Shown: positions 18,054 to 26,993, numbered from the stretch's first letter. The stretch is DNA of 57,996 bases from Rhodoferax sp. (GCF_010365055.1 NZ_JAAFHA010000014.1:1-57996), one strand, 5' to 3'. Numbers and translations are program-made. The notes: a model not told the origin generated them from the sequence alone.

Positions 18054-19019
18054 TCAGCGTGCTGCCGGGGCGGCGCGCATCAAGGTGCTTTTGCCAAACA
18101 GGCTCTCGATCAAATCCACCGCCAGCTCGGCGGTCTGGTTGCGCACATCGAGCGCCGGGTTGAGTTCCACCACGTCGAGCGAGGCGAGCCGACCGGTGTC
18201 GGCAATCATCTCCATGCACAGCTGCGCCTCGCGGTAGGTCGGGCCGCCGCGCACGGTGGTGCCGACACCGGGGGCAATATCCGGGTCCAGAAAATCAACA
18301 TCCAGGCTGACGTGCAAATGGGTGTTGGCATCCACCAGCGCCAGCGCCAGCTCCATGGCGTGGCGCATGCCCATCTCGTCGATGTAGCGCATGTCGAACA
18401 CTTCAATGCCCATGTCATGCACCAGACGCTTTTCACCGGCGTCGACGCTGCGAATGCCGATTTGACGAATCTGTTTGGGCAGCAGCGCCGGCACATGGCC
18501 GCCGATTTGGATCAGTTCCTGCGGGCCGTGGCCGCACAGGCAGGCTACCGGCATGCCGTGGATGTTGCCGCTGGGCGTCAAGGTGGCGGTGTTGAAGTCG
18601 GCGTGCGCGTCAAACCACAATACCCGCAGCTTCTTGCCTTGGTCGCGGCAGTGCCGCGCCACCGCGCTGATGGAGCCGATGGCCAGGCAGTGGTCACCGC
18701 CGAGCATGATCGGCAGCTGACCGGCCTGCAGTTCGGCATACAGGGTGTCATGCAGCAACTGGTTCCACTGCACCACTTCGGGCAGATGGCGAAAGCCGTT
18801 GACGGCTTCTTGCCACGGGTTCGCCGGGCCCTGGAGGTTGCCGCAGTCCTTGACCTCCAGCCCCAATTGCGCCAGGGCCTGCGCCAGACCCGCCACGCGC
18901 AACGCCTCCGGCCCCATGCGGGCACCTAACATGCCGGCGCCGATGTCGGTGGGGACGCCAATCAGGCTGATGCGCTCTGGCGCGCGCTGCGCGCTGGGGG
19001 AAAGTGGGCTGGTGTTCAT
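18054..19019 (-). CDS. rocF: Arginase (ureohydrolase family)
   Basis: Hydrolyses L-arginine to ornithine and urea with a binuclear manganese centre. The 321-residue product has the three ureohydrolase motifs: GGDHCLAIGS (H110), WFDAHADFN (D137, H139, D141) and SLDVDFLDPDIAPG (D240, D242). GVPTDIGAGMLGARMGPEAL at the start and VVELNPALD near the end favour arginase over agmatinase. I prefer the ATG at 19019 because it overlaps the upstream ocd stop as ATGA; an alternative ATG is at 19028. Cotranscribed with ornithine cyclodeaminase, it gives an arginine-to-proline route. Confidence 0.92.
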   Translation of the reverse strand: MNTSPLSPSAQRAPERISLIGVPTDIGAGMLGARMGPEALRVAGLAQALAQLGLEVKDCGNLQGPANPWQEAVNGFRHLPEVVQWNQLLHDTLYAELQAGQLPIMLGGDHCLAIGSISAVARHCRDQGKKLRVLWFDAHADFNTATLTPSGNIHGMPVACLCGHGPQELIQIGGHVPALLPKQIRQIGIRSVDAGEKRLVHDMGIEVFDMRYIDEMGMRHAMELALALVDANTHLHVSLDVDFLDPDIAPGVGTTVRGGPTYREAQLCMEMIADTGRLASLDVVELNPALDVRNQTAELAVDLIESLFGKSTLMRAAPAAR

Positions 19020-20110
19020 GCGGCCCATGCTAACGCGGGTTCGGCGTTGGCACGCGCGCTGGCATCGGGGCGAATCAGGCTGAACAGGTCTTTCGGGTTG
19101 GCCAGCTCGGGCAGCAAGGACAGCTTTTGCCCCAGGCCCAACTCAAAGGCCACATCCCGCAGGTAGCGCAGCGCCGAGTAGTCTTCCAGCGCAAAGCCGA
19201 CCGAATCAAAGAGCGTGATCTGCGCTGCAGAGCTGCGCCCCGGCGCTTCGGCGCGCAGCACCCGCCAGAGTTCGGTCACGGCAAAATCCGCCGGCATCTG
19301 CTGCAAATCGCCTTCGATGCGGGTCTGCGGCTCGTACTGCACAAACACGCTGGCTGCGCGCAGCACATCGGGGTGCAGCTCGGTCTTGCCGGGGCAGTCG
19401 CCACCGACGCCATTGATGTGCATGCCGGGCTCGATCAGGTCGGCACTGAGAATGGTGGCGTTGCTTTTGTCGGCTGTCACCGTGGTCACGATGTCAGCGC
19501 CGCGCACCGCCTGTGCAATGCTGCTGCAGGCGATCAAGCGCAGCCCGGTGTGTTGCAGGTTGCGCATCAGCTTGCGCGTGGCCAGCGCGTCGCTGTCAAA
19601 CAGCCGAATTTCTTCAATGCCCAGCAGGTAGTGAAACGCCAGCGCCTGAAACTCCGCCTGCGCGCCGTTGCCGATCAGGGCCATGGTTTTGCTGTTGGGC
19701 CGGGCCAGCGCGCGCGCTGCAACGCCCGACATGGCGGCGGTGCGCAAGGCGGTGCTCAAGGTCAGCTCGCTCAGCAGCAGCGGGATTCCGGTGGCCACAT
19801 CGGCCAGCACGCCGAACGCCATCACGGTGGGCAGCCCCAAGCGCGTGTTCTTGGGGTGGCCGTTGACGTACTTGAAGGCGTAGGTCTGGGCATCGGCAAT
19901 CGGCATCAGCTCGATCACGCCATCGGGCGAATGGCTGGCCACGCGGGCGCATTTGTCAAAGTCCTGCCAGCGCCGGTAGTCGTCCAGAATGTAGTCCGCC
20001 AGGCGCGTCAAGGTGGCGGCAATGCCGGCGTGTGACACCAGAGCGGCAACGTCCTGGACGCTCAAGAATTGGGTTTGCGTTGGCGTTTGAATCAGGGTGG
20101 GGTGTTTCAT
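19016..20110 (-). CDS. Ornithine cyclodeaminase
   Basis: Converts L-ornithine to L-proline and ammonia using tightly bound NAD+. The 364-residue product matches the OCD/mu-crystallin family: LMPIADAQTYAFKYVNGHPK, TALRTAAMSGVAARALA, the nucleotide-binding MALIGNGAQAEFQALAF, VTTVTADKS and GMHINGVGGDCPGKTELHPD, whose Asp lies in the substrate region. It is first in a two-gene unit with arginase; the stop and next start overlap as ATGA. GGAG lies about 8 bases before the ATG. The divergent Lrp-type gene starts about 120 bp away across an inverted repeat. Confidence 0.92.
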   Translation of the reverse strand: MKHPTLIQTPTQTQFLSVQDVAALVSHAGIAATLTRLADYILDDYRRWQDFDKCARVASHSPDGVIELMPIADAQTYAFKYVNGHPKNTRLGLPTVMAFGVLADVATGIPLLLSELTLSTALRTAAMSGVAARALARPNSKTMALIGNGAQAEFQALAFHYLLGIEEIRLFDSDALATRKLMRNLQHTGLRLIACSSIAQAVRGADIVTTVTADKSNATILSADLIEPGMHINGVGGDCPGKTELHPDVLRAASVFVQYEPQTRIEGDLQQMPADFAVTELWRVLRAEAPGRSSAAQITLFDSVGFALEDYSALRYLRDVAFELGLGQKLSLLPELANPKDLFSLIRPDASARANAEPALAWAA

Positions 20111-20195
20111 GAGGAGAGCTCCGGTCGGTTCAACTCAGTGTCCCCAATCGGCGCGTCAATGTAAATCGTCAGATATGACGTCTTTTTGATAAGAA

Positions 20196-20233
20196 GCTGC
20201 CATATAGTCATGGTTAAGTGCCAAAATGGCAGC
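20196..20233. promoter_or_regulatory. Candidate Lrp-type operator between ocd and its divergent regulator
   Basis: A perfect 8-bp inverted repeat, GCTGCCAT (20196-20203) and ATGGCAGC (20226-20233), has centres about 30 bp apart, close to three helical turns. It abuts the proposed start codon of the regulator, which would suit autoregulation. The GCTGCC/GGCAGC half-sites match the inverted repeat in front of kamA at 9592-9606. Function is inferred from position and symmetry. Confidence 0.5.
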
Positions 20234-20659
20234 ATGGATGCCACCGATCACCAATTGCTATCCCTCTTGCGCAAGGATGCCCGCACCAGCGTGGCCACCT
20301 TGGCGAGCAAACTCGGGGTGTCGCGCGGCACCGTCAGCAACCGCATCACCAAGCTCGAAGACGCCGGCATCATCGTCGGCTACACCGTGCGCTTGCGCCC
20401 GGATGCCGAGCCCAATGAGATCAGCGCCTGGATGAGCGTGGCCGTGGCGGGTAATGAAACCCGCGCCGTGATTGCGAGCCTGCTCGGGGAGCCGGGCGTG
20501 GCCTGCCTGCACGACACCAACGGCCGCTGGGACTTGCTGGCTGAACTGCGCGCTGCCAATCTGGCCGAACTCTCGCACGTGCTCGAGCGCATCCGGCTGA
20601 TTCGCGGCATCAGCAGCACCGAGACCAGCATCCACCTGGAGACTTACCGGCTGGCGTGA
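20234..20659 (+). CDS. Lrp/AsnC family transcriptional regulator, divergent from ocd-arginase
   Basis: From the ATG at 20234 the product is 141 residues: an N-terminal winged helix (MDATDHQLLSLLRKDARTSV, LGVSRGTVSNRITKLEDAG) and a C-terminal RAM domain with NGRWDLLAEL. It is a paralogue, not a copy, of the regulator at 9065-9508. Divergence from ocd and arginase suggests control by arginine, ornithine or proline (inference). The frame is open to 20186, with ATGs at 20186 and 20210; I prefer 20234 because the family N-terminus starts there and the longer forms read through the inverted repeat. No start has a good ribosome binding site. Confidence 0.88.
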   Translation: MDATDHQLLSLLRKDARTSVATLASKLGVSRGTVSNRITKLEDAGIIVGYTVRLRPDAEPNEISAWMSVAVAGNETRAVIASLLGEPGVACLHDTNGRWDLLAELRAANLAELSHVLERIRLIRGISSTETSIHLETYRLA

Positions 20660-20681
20660 TTAGCTTGAAATAGAAATCGTA

Positions 20682-20729
20682 TTGATAGCGGCATACGCTT
20701 GTAAGACGGGGGCTACAGGCTTATTTGTC
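20682..20729 (+). repeat. Interspersed ~48-bp repeat, copy B (intergenic)
   Basis: Follows the Lrp-type gene by 22 bp and precedes the convergent acyltransferase stop. It begins TTGATAGCGGCATACGCTTG and carries GGGGGCTACAGGCTTATTTG, the closest intergenic match to the consensus of the family. Being between two convergent genes it could also form a terminator, but its self-complementarity is limited. Confidence 0.6.
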
Positions 20730-20737
20730 ATAAATTT

Positions 20738-21565
20738 TCAGACTTCCTGGCGCGGCTGTTTGTAGCGCGCGTAGCCCCACAGATACTGCTGCGGGCAGTC
20801 GCGAATCAGCGCCTCCAGCGCCGCATTGATGACGTGCACCGCCTGCTCACTCTCCTTGGGCAACGCGGCGGGCAAGGGCTGCACATGCACCCGGTAGCCC
20901 CGACCCCAGGGCAGACGCTCGCCCCAGGCCATCAGCACGGTGGCGCCGGTCTGCTGCGCCAGCCGCACCGACAAGGTCATGGTGTAGGCATCCCGGCCGA
21001 AAAAGGGCGACCAAAGCCCCATGCCCAGTGGCGGCACCTGGTCCGGCAGCAAGCCCAGTGACTGGCCTTTTTTGAGCGCCTTGATCATCTGCTTGACACC
21101 GGCCAGCGTGGTTGGGGCCGTGTCCAGACCGGGGCGCACCCGTGCCGTGTTCATCACCTCGCGCAGCCAGGCTTGGCGCGAGGGGCGAAACAGTACCGTC
21201 ATCGGCTGCGTCTGACCGTAGCGCTGCGCATAGGCCTGGGCCGTGATCTCAAAGCAGCCCAGGTGTGGCGTCAAGAACAGCACGCCGCGCCCGAGCGCCA
21301 AAGCCGCCTCAACCTGCTGCGCGCCAATCCATTGCACCGGCACCGGTCGGCCCAGCCACAGGCGCGGCAACTCGGCCACCAGCTTGCCGCTCTCGCCCAC
21401 GGCAACGCGCCATTGCCGCCAGCCCATGCCCGCCTGACGCGCGTTCGCCAGAAAACGCCGGCGATAAACCCCGGAGAGCGCGAACACCAGCCATCCCAGA
21501 CTCCAGCCCACGCCATGCAATAGCCACAAGGGCAGGGTGGACAGGGTTTTGAAAAGGGTGCTCAT
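20738..21565 (-). CDS. Lipid A biosynthesis acyltransferase (LpxL/HtrB family)
   Basis: Inner-membrane enzyme that adds a secondary acyl chain to Kdo-lipid A precursors. The 275-residue product has an N-terminal hydrophobic anchor (~8-30, LPLWLLHGVGWSLGWLVFAL), the catalytic HX4E motif in LTPHLGCFEI (His and Glu five apart), FRPSRQAWL and LGLLPDQVPP, followed by PFFGRDAYTM. Such genes usually occur opposite metK in Burkholderiales; here the second paralogue often found in tandem is absent. Which acyl chain and position it uses cannot be read from sequence. Confidence 0.9.
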   Translation of the reverse strand: MSTLFKTLSTLPLWLLHGVGWSLGWLVFALSGVYRRRFLANARQAGMGWRQWRVAVGESGKLVAELPRLWLGRPVPVQWIGAQQVEAALALGRGVLFLTPHLGCFEITAQAYAQRYGQTQPMTVLFRPSRQAWLREVMNTARVRPGLDTAPTTLAGVKQMIKALKKGQSLGLLPDQVPPLGMGLWSPFFGRDAYTMTLSVRLAQQTGATVLMAWGERLPWGRGYRVHVQPLPAALPKESEQAVHVINAALEALIRDCPQQYLWGYARYKQPRQEV

Positions 21566-21755
21566 GGGTCGGATAAACTACGTCGGTCGCTGAGTTATGG
21601 AACTACTTGCAGGGCGACACACAAAGGCGGTTCGCAACGAGCTGCCATTGTGCCTTGTCAATCATTTGACGAATCTGCTAAAGCGTTCGCCGAAAGCCCG
21701 AAAAGCCCAAGCAACGCGAACCTGTTGTTTTACTTTTCGATTGGAGCTTTCCACC

Positions 21756-22937
21756 ATGGCGAACGATTTTCTCTTTACCTCCGAATCCGTCTCCGAAGGC
21801 CACCCCGACAAGGTGGCGGACCAGATTTCTGACGCGATTCTCGATGCCGTCTTCCAGCAGGACCCCAAGTCCCGCGTCGCCGCCGAGACCCTGTGCAACA
21901 CCGGCTTGGTGGTGCTGGCCGGTGAAATCACCACCAACGCGCATGTGGACTACATCCAGGTGGCACGCGACACCTTGAAGCGCATCGGCTACGACAACAC
22001 CGACTACGGCATCGACTACAAAGGTTGCGCCGTGCTGGTGGCCTACGACAAGCAAAGCAATGACATTGCGCAGGGCGTTGACCATGCCTCGGACGACCAC
22101 CTCAATACCGGCGCCGGCGACCAGGGCCTGATGTTTGGCTATGCCTGCAACGAGACGCCCGAACTGATGCCCGCGCCGATCTACTACGCCCACCGCCTGG
22201 TGGAGCGCCAGGCGCAACTGCGCAAGGACGGGCGCCTGCCGTTTCTGCGGCCTGATGCCAAGAGCCAGATCACGATGCGCTACGTTGACGGCAAGCCGCA
22301 CTCCATCGACACCGTGGTGCTGTCGAGCCAGCACAGCCCCGAGATGAGCGACGGCCAGCACATGAAGCCCGCCTTCATTGAGGCCATCATTGAAGACATC
22401 ATCAAGCCGGTCTGCCCGAAGGAATGGTTGACGGCGGACACCAAGTACCTGATCAACCCGACCGGGCGCTTTGTGGTGGGTGGCCCGCAAGGCGACTGCG
22501 GCCTGACCGGGCGCAAGATCATTGTGGACACTTACGGCGGCGCTTGCCCGCACGGCGGCGGCGCCTTCAGCGGCAAAGACCCAACGAAGGTGGACCGCTC
22601 CGCCGCTTACGCTGCCCGTTATGTGGCCAAAAACATTGTGGCGGCGGGCCTGGCGCGCCAGTGCCAGATTCAGGTGGCCTACGCCATTGGCGTGGCCAAA
22701 CCGATGAACGTGACGGTGTACACCGAAGGCACCGGCGTGATCCCGGACGACAAGATCGCGGAATTGGTGCATGAATTGTTTGATCTGCGCCCCAAAGGCA
22801 TCATCCAGATGCTCGACTTGTTGCGCCCAATCTATGAAAAGACCGCCGCTTACGGCCACTTTGGCCGTGAAGAGCCCGAGTTCACCTGGGAGCGCACTGA
22901 CAAAGCGCAGGCGCTGCGTGCAGCGGCGGGGCTGTAG
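21756..22937 (+). CDS. metK: S-adenosylmethionine synthetase
   Basis: Makes SAM from methionine and ATP in the cytoplasm. The 393-residue product carries the standard signatures: [20 protein letters not shown] at the N-terminus, [13 protein letters not shown] for ATP binding, and [19 protein letters not shown] near residues 265-283, followed by the conserved SAM-synthetase C-terminus. The frame is open to 21597 but the family start is the ATG at 21756, with GGAG about 10 bases upstream. The 190-bp leader has only a loose GTTCGC/GCGAAC inverted repeat; I found no SAM riboswitch pattern. Its product also feeds the radical-SAM enzyme KamA encoded 11 kb upstream. Confidence 0.97.
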   Translation: MANDFLFTSESVSEGHPDKVADQISDAILDAVFQQDPKSRVAAETLCNTGLVVLAGEITTNAHVDYIQVARDTLKRIGYDNTDYGIDYKGCAVLVAYDKQSNDIAQGVDHASDDHLNTGAGDQGLMFGYACNETPELMPAPIYYAHRLVERQAQLRKDGRLPFLRPDAKSQITMRYVDGKPHSIDTVVLSSQHSPEMSDGQHMKPAFIEAIIEDIIKPVCPKEWLTADTKYLINPTGRFVVGGPQGDCGLTGRKIIVDTYGGACPHGGGAFSGKDPTKVDRSAAYAARYVAKNIVAAGLARQCQIQVAYAIGVAKPMNVTVYTEGTGVIPDDKIAELVHELFDLRPKGIIQMLDLLRPIYEKTAAYGHFGREEPEFTWERTDKAQALRAAAGL

Positions 22938-22964
22938 TCAGCCAAGCCCGGCCAGACTCAACGT

Positions 22965-23684
22965 TTAGTGGGCGAGCCCGGACTTGATGGCGGGTCGCTC
23001 GCCAAAAATGGCCGTGCCGACCCGCACCATGGTGCTGCCCGAATGGATCGCCGCCTCCAGGTCGGCGCTCATGCCCATCGACAGCGTATCAAGCGCCAGA
23101 CCTTGCGCGTTCAATTCATCAAATACGGCCTTGACCCTTGCAAACAGGGCGCAAGCAGCTACAAAATCAGAAGCGGGCTCGGGAATGCTCATCAGACCGC
23201 GCAGGCGCAAGTTGGGCAGTGCGGCCACGCCTTGGGCCAAGGCCAGCGCCTCATCGGGCGACACGCCCGACTTGGTGTTGCCACCGTCCACGTTGACCTG
23301 AATGCACACCTGCAGCGGTGGCAGACCAAAGGGGCGCTGCTCGCTCAGGCGCTGCGCGATCTTGAGCCGGTCCAGCGTCTGCACCCAGTCAAAGTGCTCG
23401 GCCACCAGGCGCGTCTTGTTGCTCTGGATCGGGCCGATGCAGTGCCATTCAATGGGCAAATGGCGCAGTTGAATGATTTTCTCCACCCCCTCCTGGATGT
23501 AGTTTTCGCCGAAGGCGCTCTGTCCGGCCTCAAAAGCCTGCTCAACGACCTCGGGGCTGACGGTTTTGGACACGGCCAGCAGCGTGACCTCGCCGGCAGC
23601 ACGGCCGCAAGCGTGGCAGGCGGCGGCCAGGCGCGCGCGAACAGTTTGAAGTTGGGTCGGCAGTGGGCTTTGATTCGTGGTCAT
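22965..23684 (-). CDS. yggS: YggS/PROSC family PLP-homeostasis protein
   Basis: Alanine-racemase-fold protein that binds pyridoxal phosphate without known catalysis and keeps PLP balanced. The 239-residue product has the PLP lysine in VTLLAVSKT (K40), FGENYIQEGVEK, WHCIGPIQSNKTR, INVDGGNTKSGV-like QVNVDGGNTKSG, LMSIPEP, MGMSADLEAAI and GSTMVRVGTAIFG. It diverges from pilT with a 35-bp gap, a common arrangement. A copy of the interspersed repeat (23118-23165) is embedded in sense orientation, coding DFVAACALFARVKAVF, without obvious lengthening of the protein. Confidence 0.95.
   Translation of the reverse strand: MTTNQSPLPTQLQTVRARLAAACHACGRAAGEVTLLAVSKTVSPEVVEQAFEAGQSAFGENYIQEGVEKIIQLRHLPIEWHCIGPIQSNKTRLVAEHFDWVQTLDRLKIAQRLSEQRPFGLPPLQVCIQVNVDGGNTKSGVSPDEALALAQGVAALPNLRLRGLMSIPEPASDFVAACALFARVKAVFDELNAQGLALDTLSMGMSADLEAAIHSGSTMVRVGTAIFGERPAIKSGLAH
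23118..23165 (-). repeat. Interspersed ~48-bp repeat, copy G (inside yggS)
   Basis: Reads TTTGTAGCTGCTTGCGCC on the coding strand and ends GGCCGTATTTGAT, matching the consensus ends. The middle is shifted relative to other copies. It is in sense orientation with the gene and uses the same reading frame as copies D and E. Confidence 0.5.
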
Positions 23685-23719
23685 AATTGCCGCAAGCGTA
23701 ACAAACCATCGGGAACTTA

Positions 23720-24763
23720 GTGGACATTACCCAACTACTGGCCTTCAGCGTCAAGAACAAAGCGTCTGACCTGCACCTTTCTTCGGGCCTGCCACCGATG
23801 ATTCGCGTCAATGGCGACGTGCGACGCATCAACGTCGAGGCGCTGGACCACAAGCAGGTGCACGCCATGGTGTACGACATCATGAACGACTCGCAGCGCA
23901 AGGCTTATGAGGAGTTTCTGGAGGTCGATTTTTCCTTCGAGATTGAGGGGCTCGCGCGCTTTCGGGTCAATGCCTACAACCAGCAGCGCGGCGCCGGCGC
24001 GGTTTTTCGCACCATCCCGAGCAAAATCCTGACGCTGGAGCAATTGAATGCGCCCAAGATTTTTGCCGACCTGGCACTGAAACCGCGCGGTCTGGTGCTG
24101 GTCACCGGCCCCACCGGCTCGGGCAAGTCGACCACGCTGGCGGCCATGGTCAATTTTCTCAACGAAACCGAGTTCGGCCACATCCTGACGGTTGAAGACC
24201 CGATCGAGTTCGTGCATGAGTCCAAAAAATGCCTGGTCAACCAGCGCGAGGTGGGCACGCACACGCTGAGTTTTGCCGCCGCGCTGCGCTCGGCCCTGCG
24301 TGAAGACCCGGACGCCATTCTGGTGGGTGAAATGCGCGACCTGGAAACCATCCGCCTGGCCATGACGGCGGCGGAAACCGGCCATCTGGTGTTTGGCACC
24401 TTGCACACGTCGAGCGCTGCCAAGACCATTGACCGCATCATTGACGTCTTTCCGGCCGAAGAAAAGGAGATGGTGCGCGCCATGTTGTCCGAATCCCTGC
24501 AGGCGGTGATCTCGCAGACCCTGTGCAAGACCAAGGACGGCCAGGGCCGTGTGGCAGCGCACGAGATCATGCTGGGCACCAGCGCGATCCGCAACCTGAT
24601 CCGCGAAGCCAAGGTGGCGCAGATGTACTCGAGCATTCAGACCGGCAACAGCGTCGGTATGCAGACGTTGGACCAGAATCTGAGTGACCTGGTCAAGCGC
24701 AACGTCATCAGCCCGTCGGAGGCGCGCTCCAAAGCCAAGATTCCCGAGAATTTCCCCGGCTAA
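23720..24763 (+). CDS. pilT: Type IV pilus retraction ATPase PilT
   Basis: Hexameric secretion-type ATPase that depolymerises type IV pili for twitching and DNA uptake. The 347-residue product has an N-terminal PAS-like domain (KASDLHLSSGLPPMIRVNGD), Walker A GPTGSGKSTT (~130-139), an Asp box with VEDPIEFVH, Walker B AILVGEMRDLETI and the His box HLVFGTLHTSSA. It ends in a PilT-type tail. The start is GTG at 23720 (GTG GAC ATT ACC), with GGGAA just upstream. pilU follows after 78 bp, so both form one unit. Confidence 0.96.
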   Translation: MDITQLLAFSVKNKASDLHLSSGLPPMIRVNGDVRRINVEALDHKQVHAMVYDIMNDSQRKAYEEFLEVDFSFEIEGLARFRVNAYNQQRGAGAVFRTIPSKILTLEQLNAPKIFADLALKPRGLVLVTGPTGSGKSTTLAAMVNFLNETEFGHILTVEDPIEFVHESKKCLVNQREVGTHTLSFAAALRSALREDPDAILVGEMRDLETIRLAMTAAETGHLVFGTLHTSSAAKTIDRIIDVFPAEEKEMVRAMLSESLQAVISQTLCKTKDGQGRVAAHEIMLGTSAIRNLIREAKVAQMYSSIQTGNSVGMQTLDQNLSDLVKRNVISPSEARSKAKIPENFPG

Positions 24764-24841
24764 ACCTCAAGTATGGTTCCCACGCTTGTCACCGCCGGCA
24801 TTGCGCTGGCCCCACGACCCCATTAACGACGAGGTGTTCTC

Positions 24842-25978
24842 ATGGAACGCGATCAAGCCACCAAATTCATCAACGATCTGCTCAAGCTGATGGTCAGCCG
24901 CAACGGCAGCGATCTGTTCATCACGGCCGAATTCCCGCCTGCCGTCAAAGTGGACGGCAAGGTCACCAAAGTCTCACCGCAAGCGCTCACCGCAGCGCAC
25001 ACCATGTCGTTGGCGCGCTCCATCATGAGCGACAAGCAGGTGGCCGAGTTTGAACGCACCAAGGAATGCAACTTTGCGATTTCACCGCCCGGTGTCGGCC
25101 GTTTTCGCGTCAGTGCCTTTATCCAGCAAGGCCGGGTCGGCATGGTGTTGCGGGTCATTCCGTTGAGCGTGCCGACCATTGAAGGCTTGGGTGTGCCCGT
25201 GGTACTCAAAGAGGTGGCCACCGCCAAGCGGGGCCTGTGCATTTTGGTCGGTGCCACCGGCTCCGGCAAATCGACGACGCTGGCCGCGATGGTCGACTGG
25301 CGCAACGAAAACTCATTCGGTCACATCATCACCATCGAGGACCCGATTGAGTTTGTGCATCCGCACAAAAATTGTGTGGTCACGCAGCGCGAAGTTGGCA
25401 TTGACACCGACAGCTGGGGCGCGGCGCTCAAAAATACCCTGCGCCAGGCGCCTGATGTGATTCTGATGGGCGAAATTCGCGACCGCGAGACCATGGAGCA
25501 TGCCGTGGCCTTTGCCGAAACCGGGCATTTGTGTCTGGCCACCTTGCACGCCAACAGCGCCAACCAGGCGCTGGACCGCATCATCAATTTCTTCCCTGAA
25601 GAGCGGCGCGCGCAGCTGTTGATGGACCTGTCGCTCAACCTGAAAGCGCTGGTGTCGCAGCGCCTGATCCCGAAACAGGACGGGCGCGGGCGCTATGCGG
25701 TGGTGGAGATCATGCTCAACACACCGCTCATTTCCGACCTGATCTTCAAAGGGGAGGTCTCCGAGATCAAGGAGATCATGAAGAAAAGCCGCAACCTGGG
25801 CATGCAGACTTTTGACCAGGCTTTGTTTGATGCCTATGAAGCCAACCTGATCACCTACGAGGACGCACTGCGCAACGCGGATTCACTCAATGACCTGCGC
25901 CTGCAGATCAAACTCAACAGCCATCGCGGCAAAGCCCAGGACCTGAACGCTGGGACCGAGAATTTCTCCATTGTTTGA
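24842..25978 (+). CDS. pilU: PilT-like retraction ATPase PilU
   Basis: PilT-dependent retraction ATPase that adds force to pilus retraction. The 378-residue product has NGSDLFITAEFPPAVKVDGK at the N-terminus, Walker A GATGSGKSTT (~137-146), EDPIEFVHPHKN, Walker B ILMGEIRDRETM and LATLHANSANQALDRI, and the longer C-terminal tail usual for PilU. A GAGG ribosome binding sequence lies about 8 bases before the ATG. The next gene starts 8 bp after its stop, with its ribosome binding site overlapping the pilU stop. Confidence 0.95.
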   Translation: MERDQATKFINDLLKLMVSRNGSDLFITAEFPPAVKVDGKVTKVSPQALTAAHTMSLARSIMSDKQVAEFERTKECNFAISPPGVGRFRVSAFIQQGRVGMVLRVIPLSVPTIEGLGVPVVLKEVATAKRGLCILVGATGSGKSTTLAAMVDWRNENSFGHIITIEDPIEFVHPHKNCVVTQREVGIDTDSWGAALKNTLRQAPDVILMGEIRDRETMEHAVAFAETGHLCLATLHANSANQALDRIINFFPEERRAQLLMDLSLNLKALVSQRLIPKQDGRGRYAVVEIMLNTPLISDLIFKGEVSEIKEIMKKSRNLGMQTFDQALFDAYEANLITYEDALRNADSLNDLRLQIKLNSHRGKAQDLNAGTENFSIV

Positions 25979-25986
25979 GGACCATC

Positions 25987-26901
25987 ATGAACAGCACGCC
26001 AAGCAAAATTCACGCACCCATCCCGGCTCGCCAAGTCGCTTTTTTGGGACTGGGTGTGATGGGCTATCCGATGGCCGGGCATCTGGCGCAGGCTGGTCAC
26101 CAGGTCACGGTGTACAACCGAACAGCTACTAAATCAATAGCTTGGTGCGAAGAGTACACGGGGGCTGGAGCCGTAAAACATGCCGAAACGCCGCGACTGG
26201 CGGCGCAGCAGGCCGAACTGGTTTTTTGCTGCGTGGGCAATGACGATGATTTGCGCAGCGTCACGCTCGGTCCGGACGGCGCTTTTGCCGGCATGGCGCC
26301 GGGCAGCGTGTTTGTGGATCACACCACCGCATCCGCCAGCGTGGCGCGTGAGTTGTACCGTGCCGCCAACGACCTTGGCCTGCACTTCATTGATGCGCCG
26401 GTATCGGGCGGCCAGGCCGGTGCGCAAAACGGCCAGTTGACCGTGATGTGTGGCGGTGACAGGGCCGCGTTTGACCAGGCGCAACCGGTGGCGATGGCCT
26501 ATGCCAAAGCCGTCACGCACTTGGGCGCGAGTGGCGCTGGCCAACTGGCCAAAATGGTGAACCAGGTTTGCATTGCCGGCCTGGTGCAGGGCCTCTCTGA
26601 GGCGATTGCCTTTGGCGAACAGGCGGGTCTGGACATGAACCAGGTACTCGACGTGATTGGCAAAGGCGCCGCGCAGAGCTGGCAGCTCGACAACCGAGGC
26701 AAGACCATGGTGGCGGGCAAGTTCGACTTTGGTTTTGCCGTCGACTGGATGCGCAAGGACCTGGGACTGGTGCTTGATGAGGCCAAGCGCAACGGCGCGC
26801 GCCTGCCGGTGACTGCGCTGGTGGACCAGTTCTACGCCGACGTGCAGCACATGGGCGGCCAGCGCTGGGACACGTCGAGCTTGATCAAGCGACTCAGGTA
26901 A
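25987..26901 (+). CDS. Beta-hydroxyacid dehydrogenase (3-hydroxyisobutyrate/tartronate semialdehyde reductase family)
   Basis: NAD(P)-dependent dehydrogenase of about 304 residues. It has the Rossmann motif FLGLGVMGYPMAGHLAQAG at the N-terminus, the substrate loop DAPVSGGQAGAQNGQLTVMC and the catalytic lysine region GASGAGQLAKMVNQ. The substrate (3-hydroxyisobutyrate, tartronate semialdehyde or another) cannot be assigned. The ATG at 25987 follows the pilU stop by 8 bp with GAGG six bases upstream; an in-frame TTG at 25975 lies within pilU. A sense copy of the interspersed repeat codes KSIAWCEEYTGAGAVKHA, in a region that varies in the family. Confidence 0.88.
   Translation: MNSTPSKIHAPIPARQVAFLGLGVMGYPMAGHLAQAGHQVTVYNRTATKSIAWCEEYTGAGAVKHAETPRLAAQQAELVFCCVGNDDDLRSVTLGPDGAFAGMAPGSVFVDHTTASASVARELYRAANDLGLHFIDAPVSGGQAGAQNGQLTVMCGGDRAAFDQAQPVAMAYAKAVTHLGASGAGQLAKMVNQVCIAGLVQGLSEAIAFGEQAGLDMNQVLDVIGKGAAQSWQLDNRGKTMVAGKFDFGFAVDWMRKDLGLVLDEAKRNGARLPVTALVDQFYADVQHMGGQRWDTSSLIKRLR
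26134..26181 (+). repeat. Interspersed ~48-bp repeat, copy D (inside hydroxyacid dehydrogenase gene)
   Basis: Starts TCAATAGCTTGGTGCG and carries ACGGGGGCTGGAGCCG, then diverges at the end. It aligns gap-free with copies A, B, C and E. It lies in sense orientation and is read in the same frame as the copies in yggS and at 43661 in dprA. Confidence 0.6.
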
Positions 26902-26908
26902 TACGCCC

Positions 26909-26993
26909 CCACGCTTGGCTCTGCGTGGACGACGCGGCCCCCCACGGGGGCTATTTTTGGCTTCGCCAGACTTCGTTTCCTGGGGGCCGGCCC
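26909..26993. terminator. Composite palindromic element / bidirectional terminator between convergent genes
   Basis: Three hairpins lie in 85 bp between the dehydrogenase and the convergent dolP-like gene. They are CCACGC/GCGTGG with an 8-base loop (26909-26928), GCCCCC-CAC-GGGGGC at 26937-26951 followed by TATTTTT, and the 10-bp palindrome GGGCCGGCCC (26984-26993). The second is a good intrinsic terminator for the plus strand. The layout resembles repetitive intergenic elements I remember from other Comamonadaceae, which I could not check. Confidence 0.6.

Noticed and set aside
21566..21755. Possible SAM-responsive riboswitch in the metK leader
   Set aside because: Only a loose 6-bp inverted repeat was found and none of the conserved cores of SAM riboswitch classes I know.
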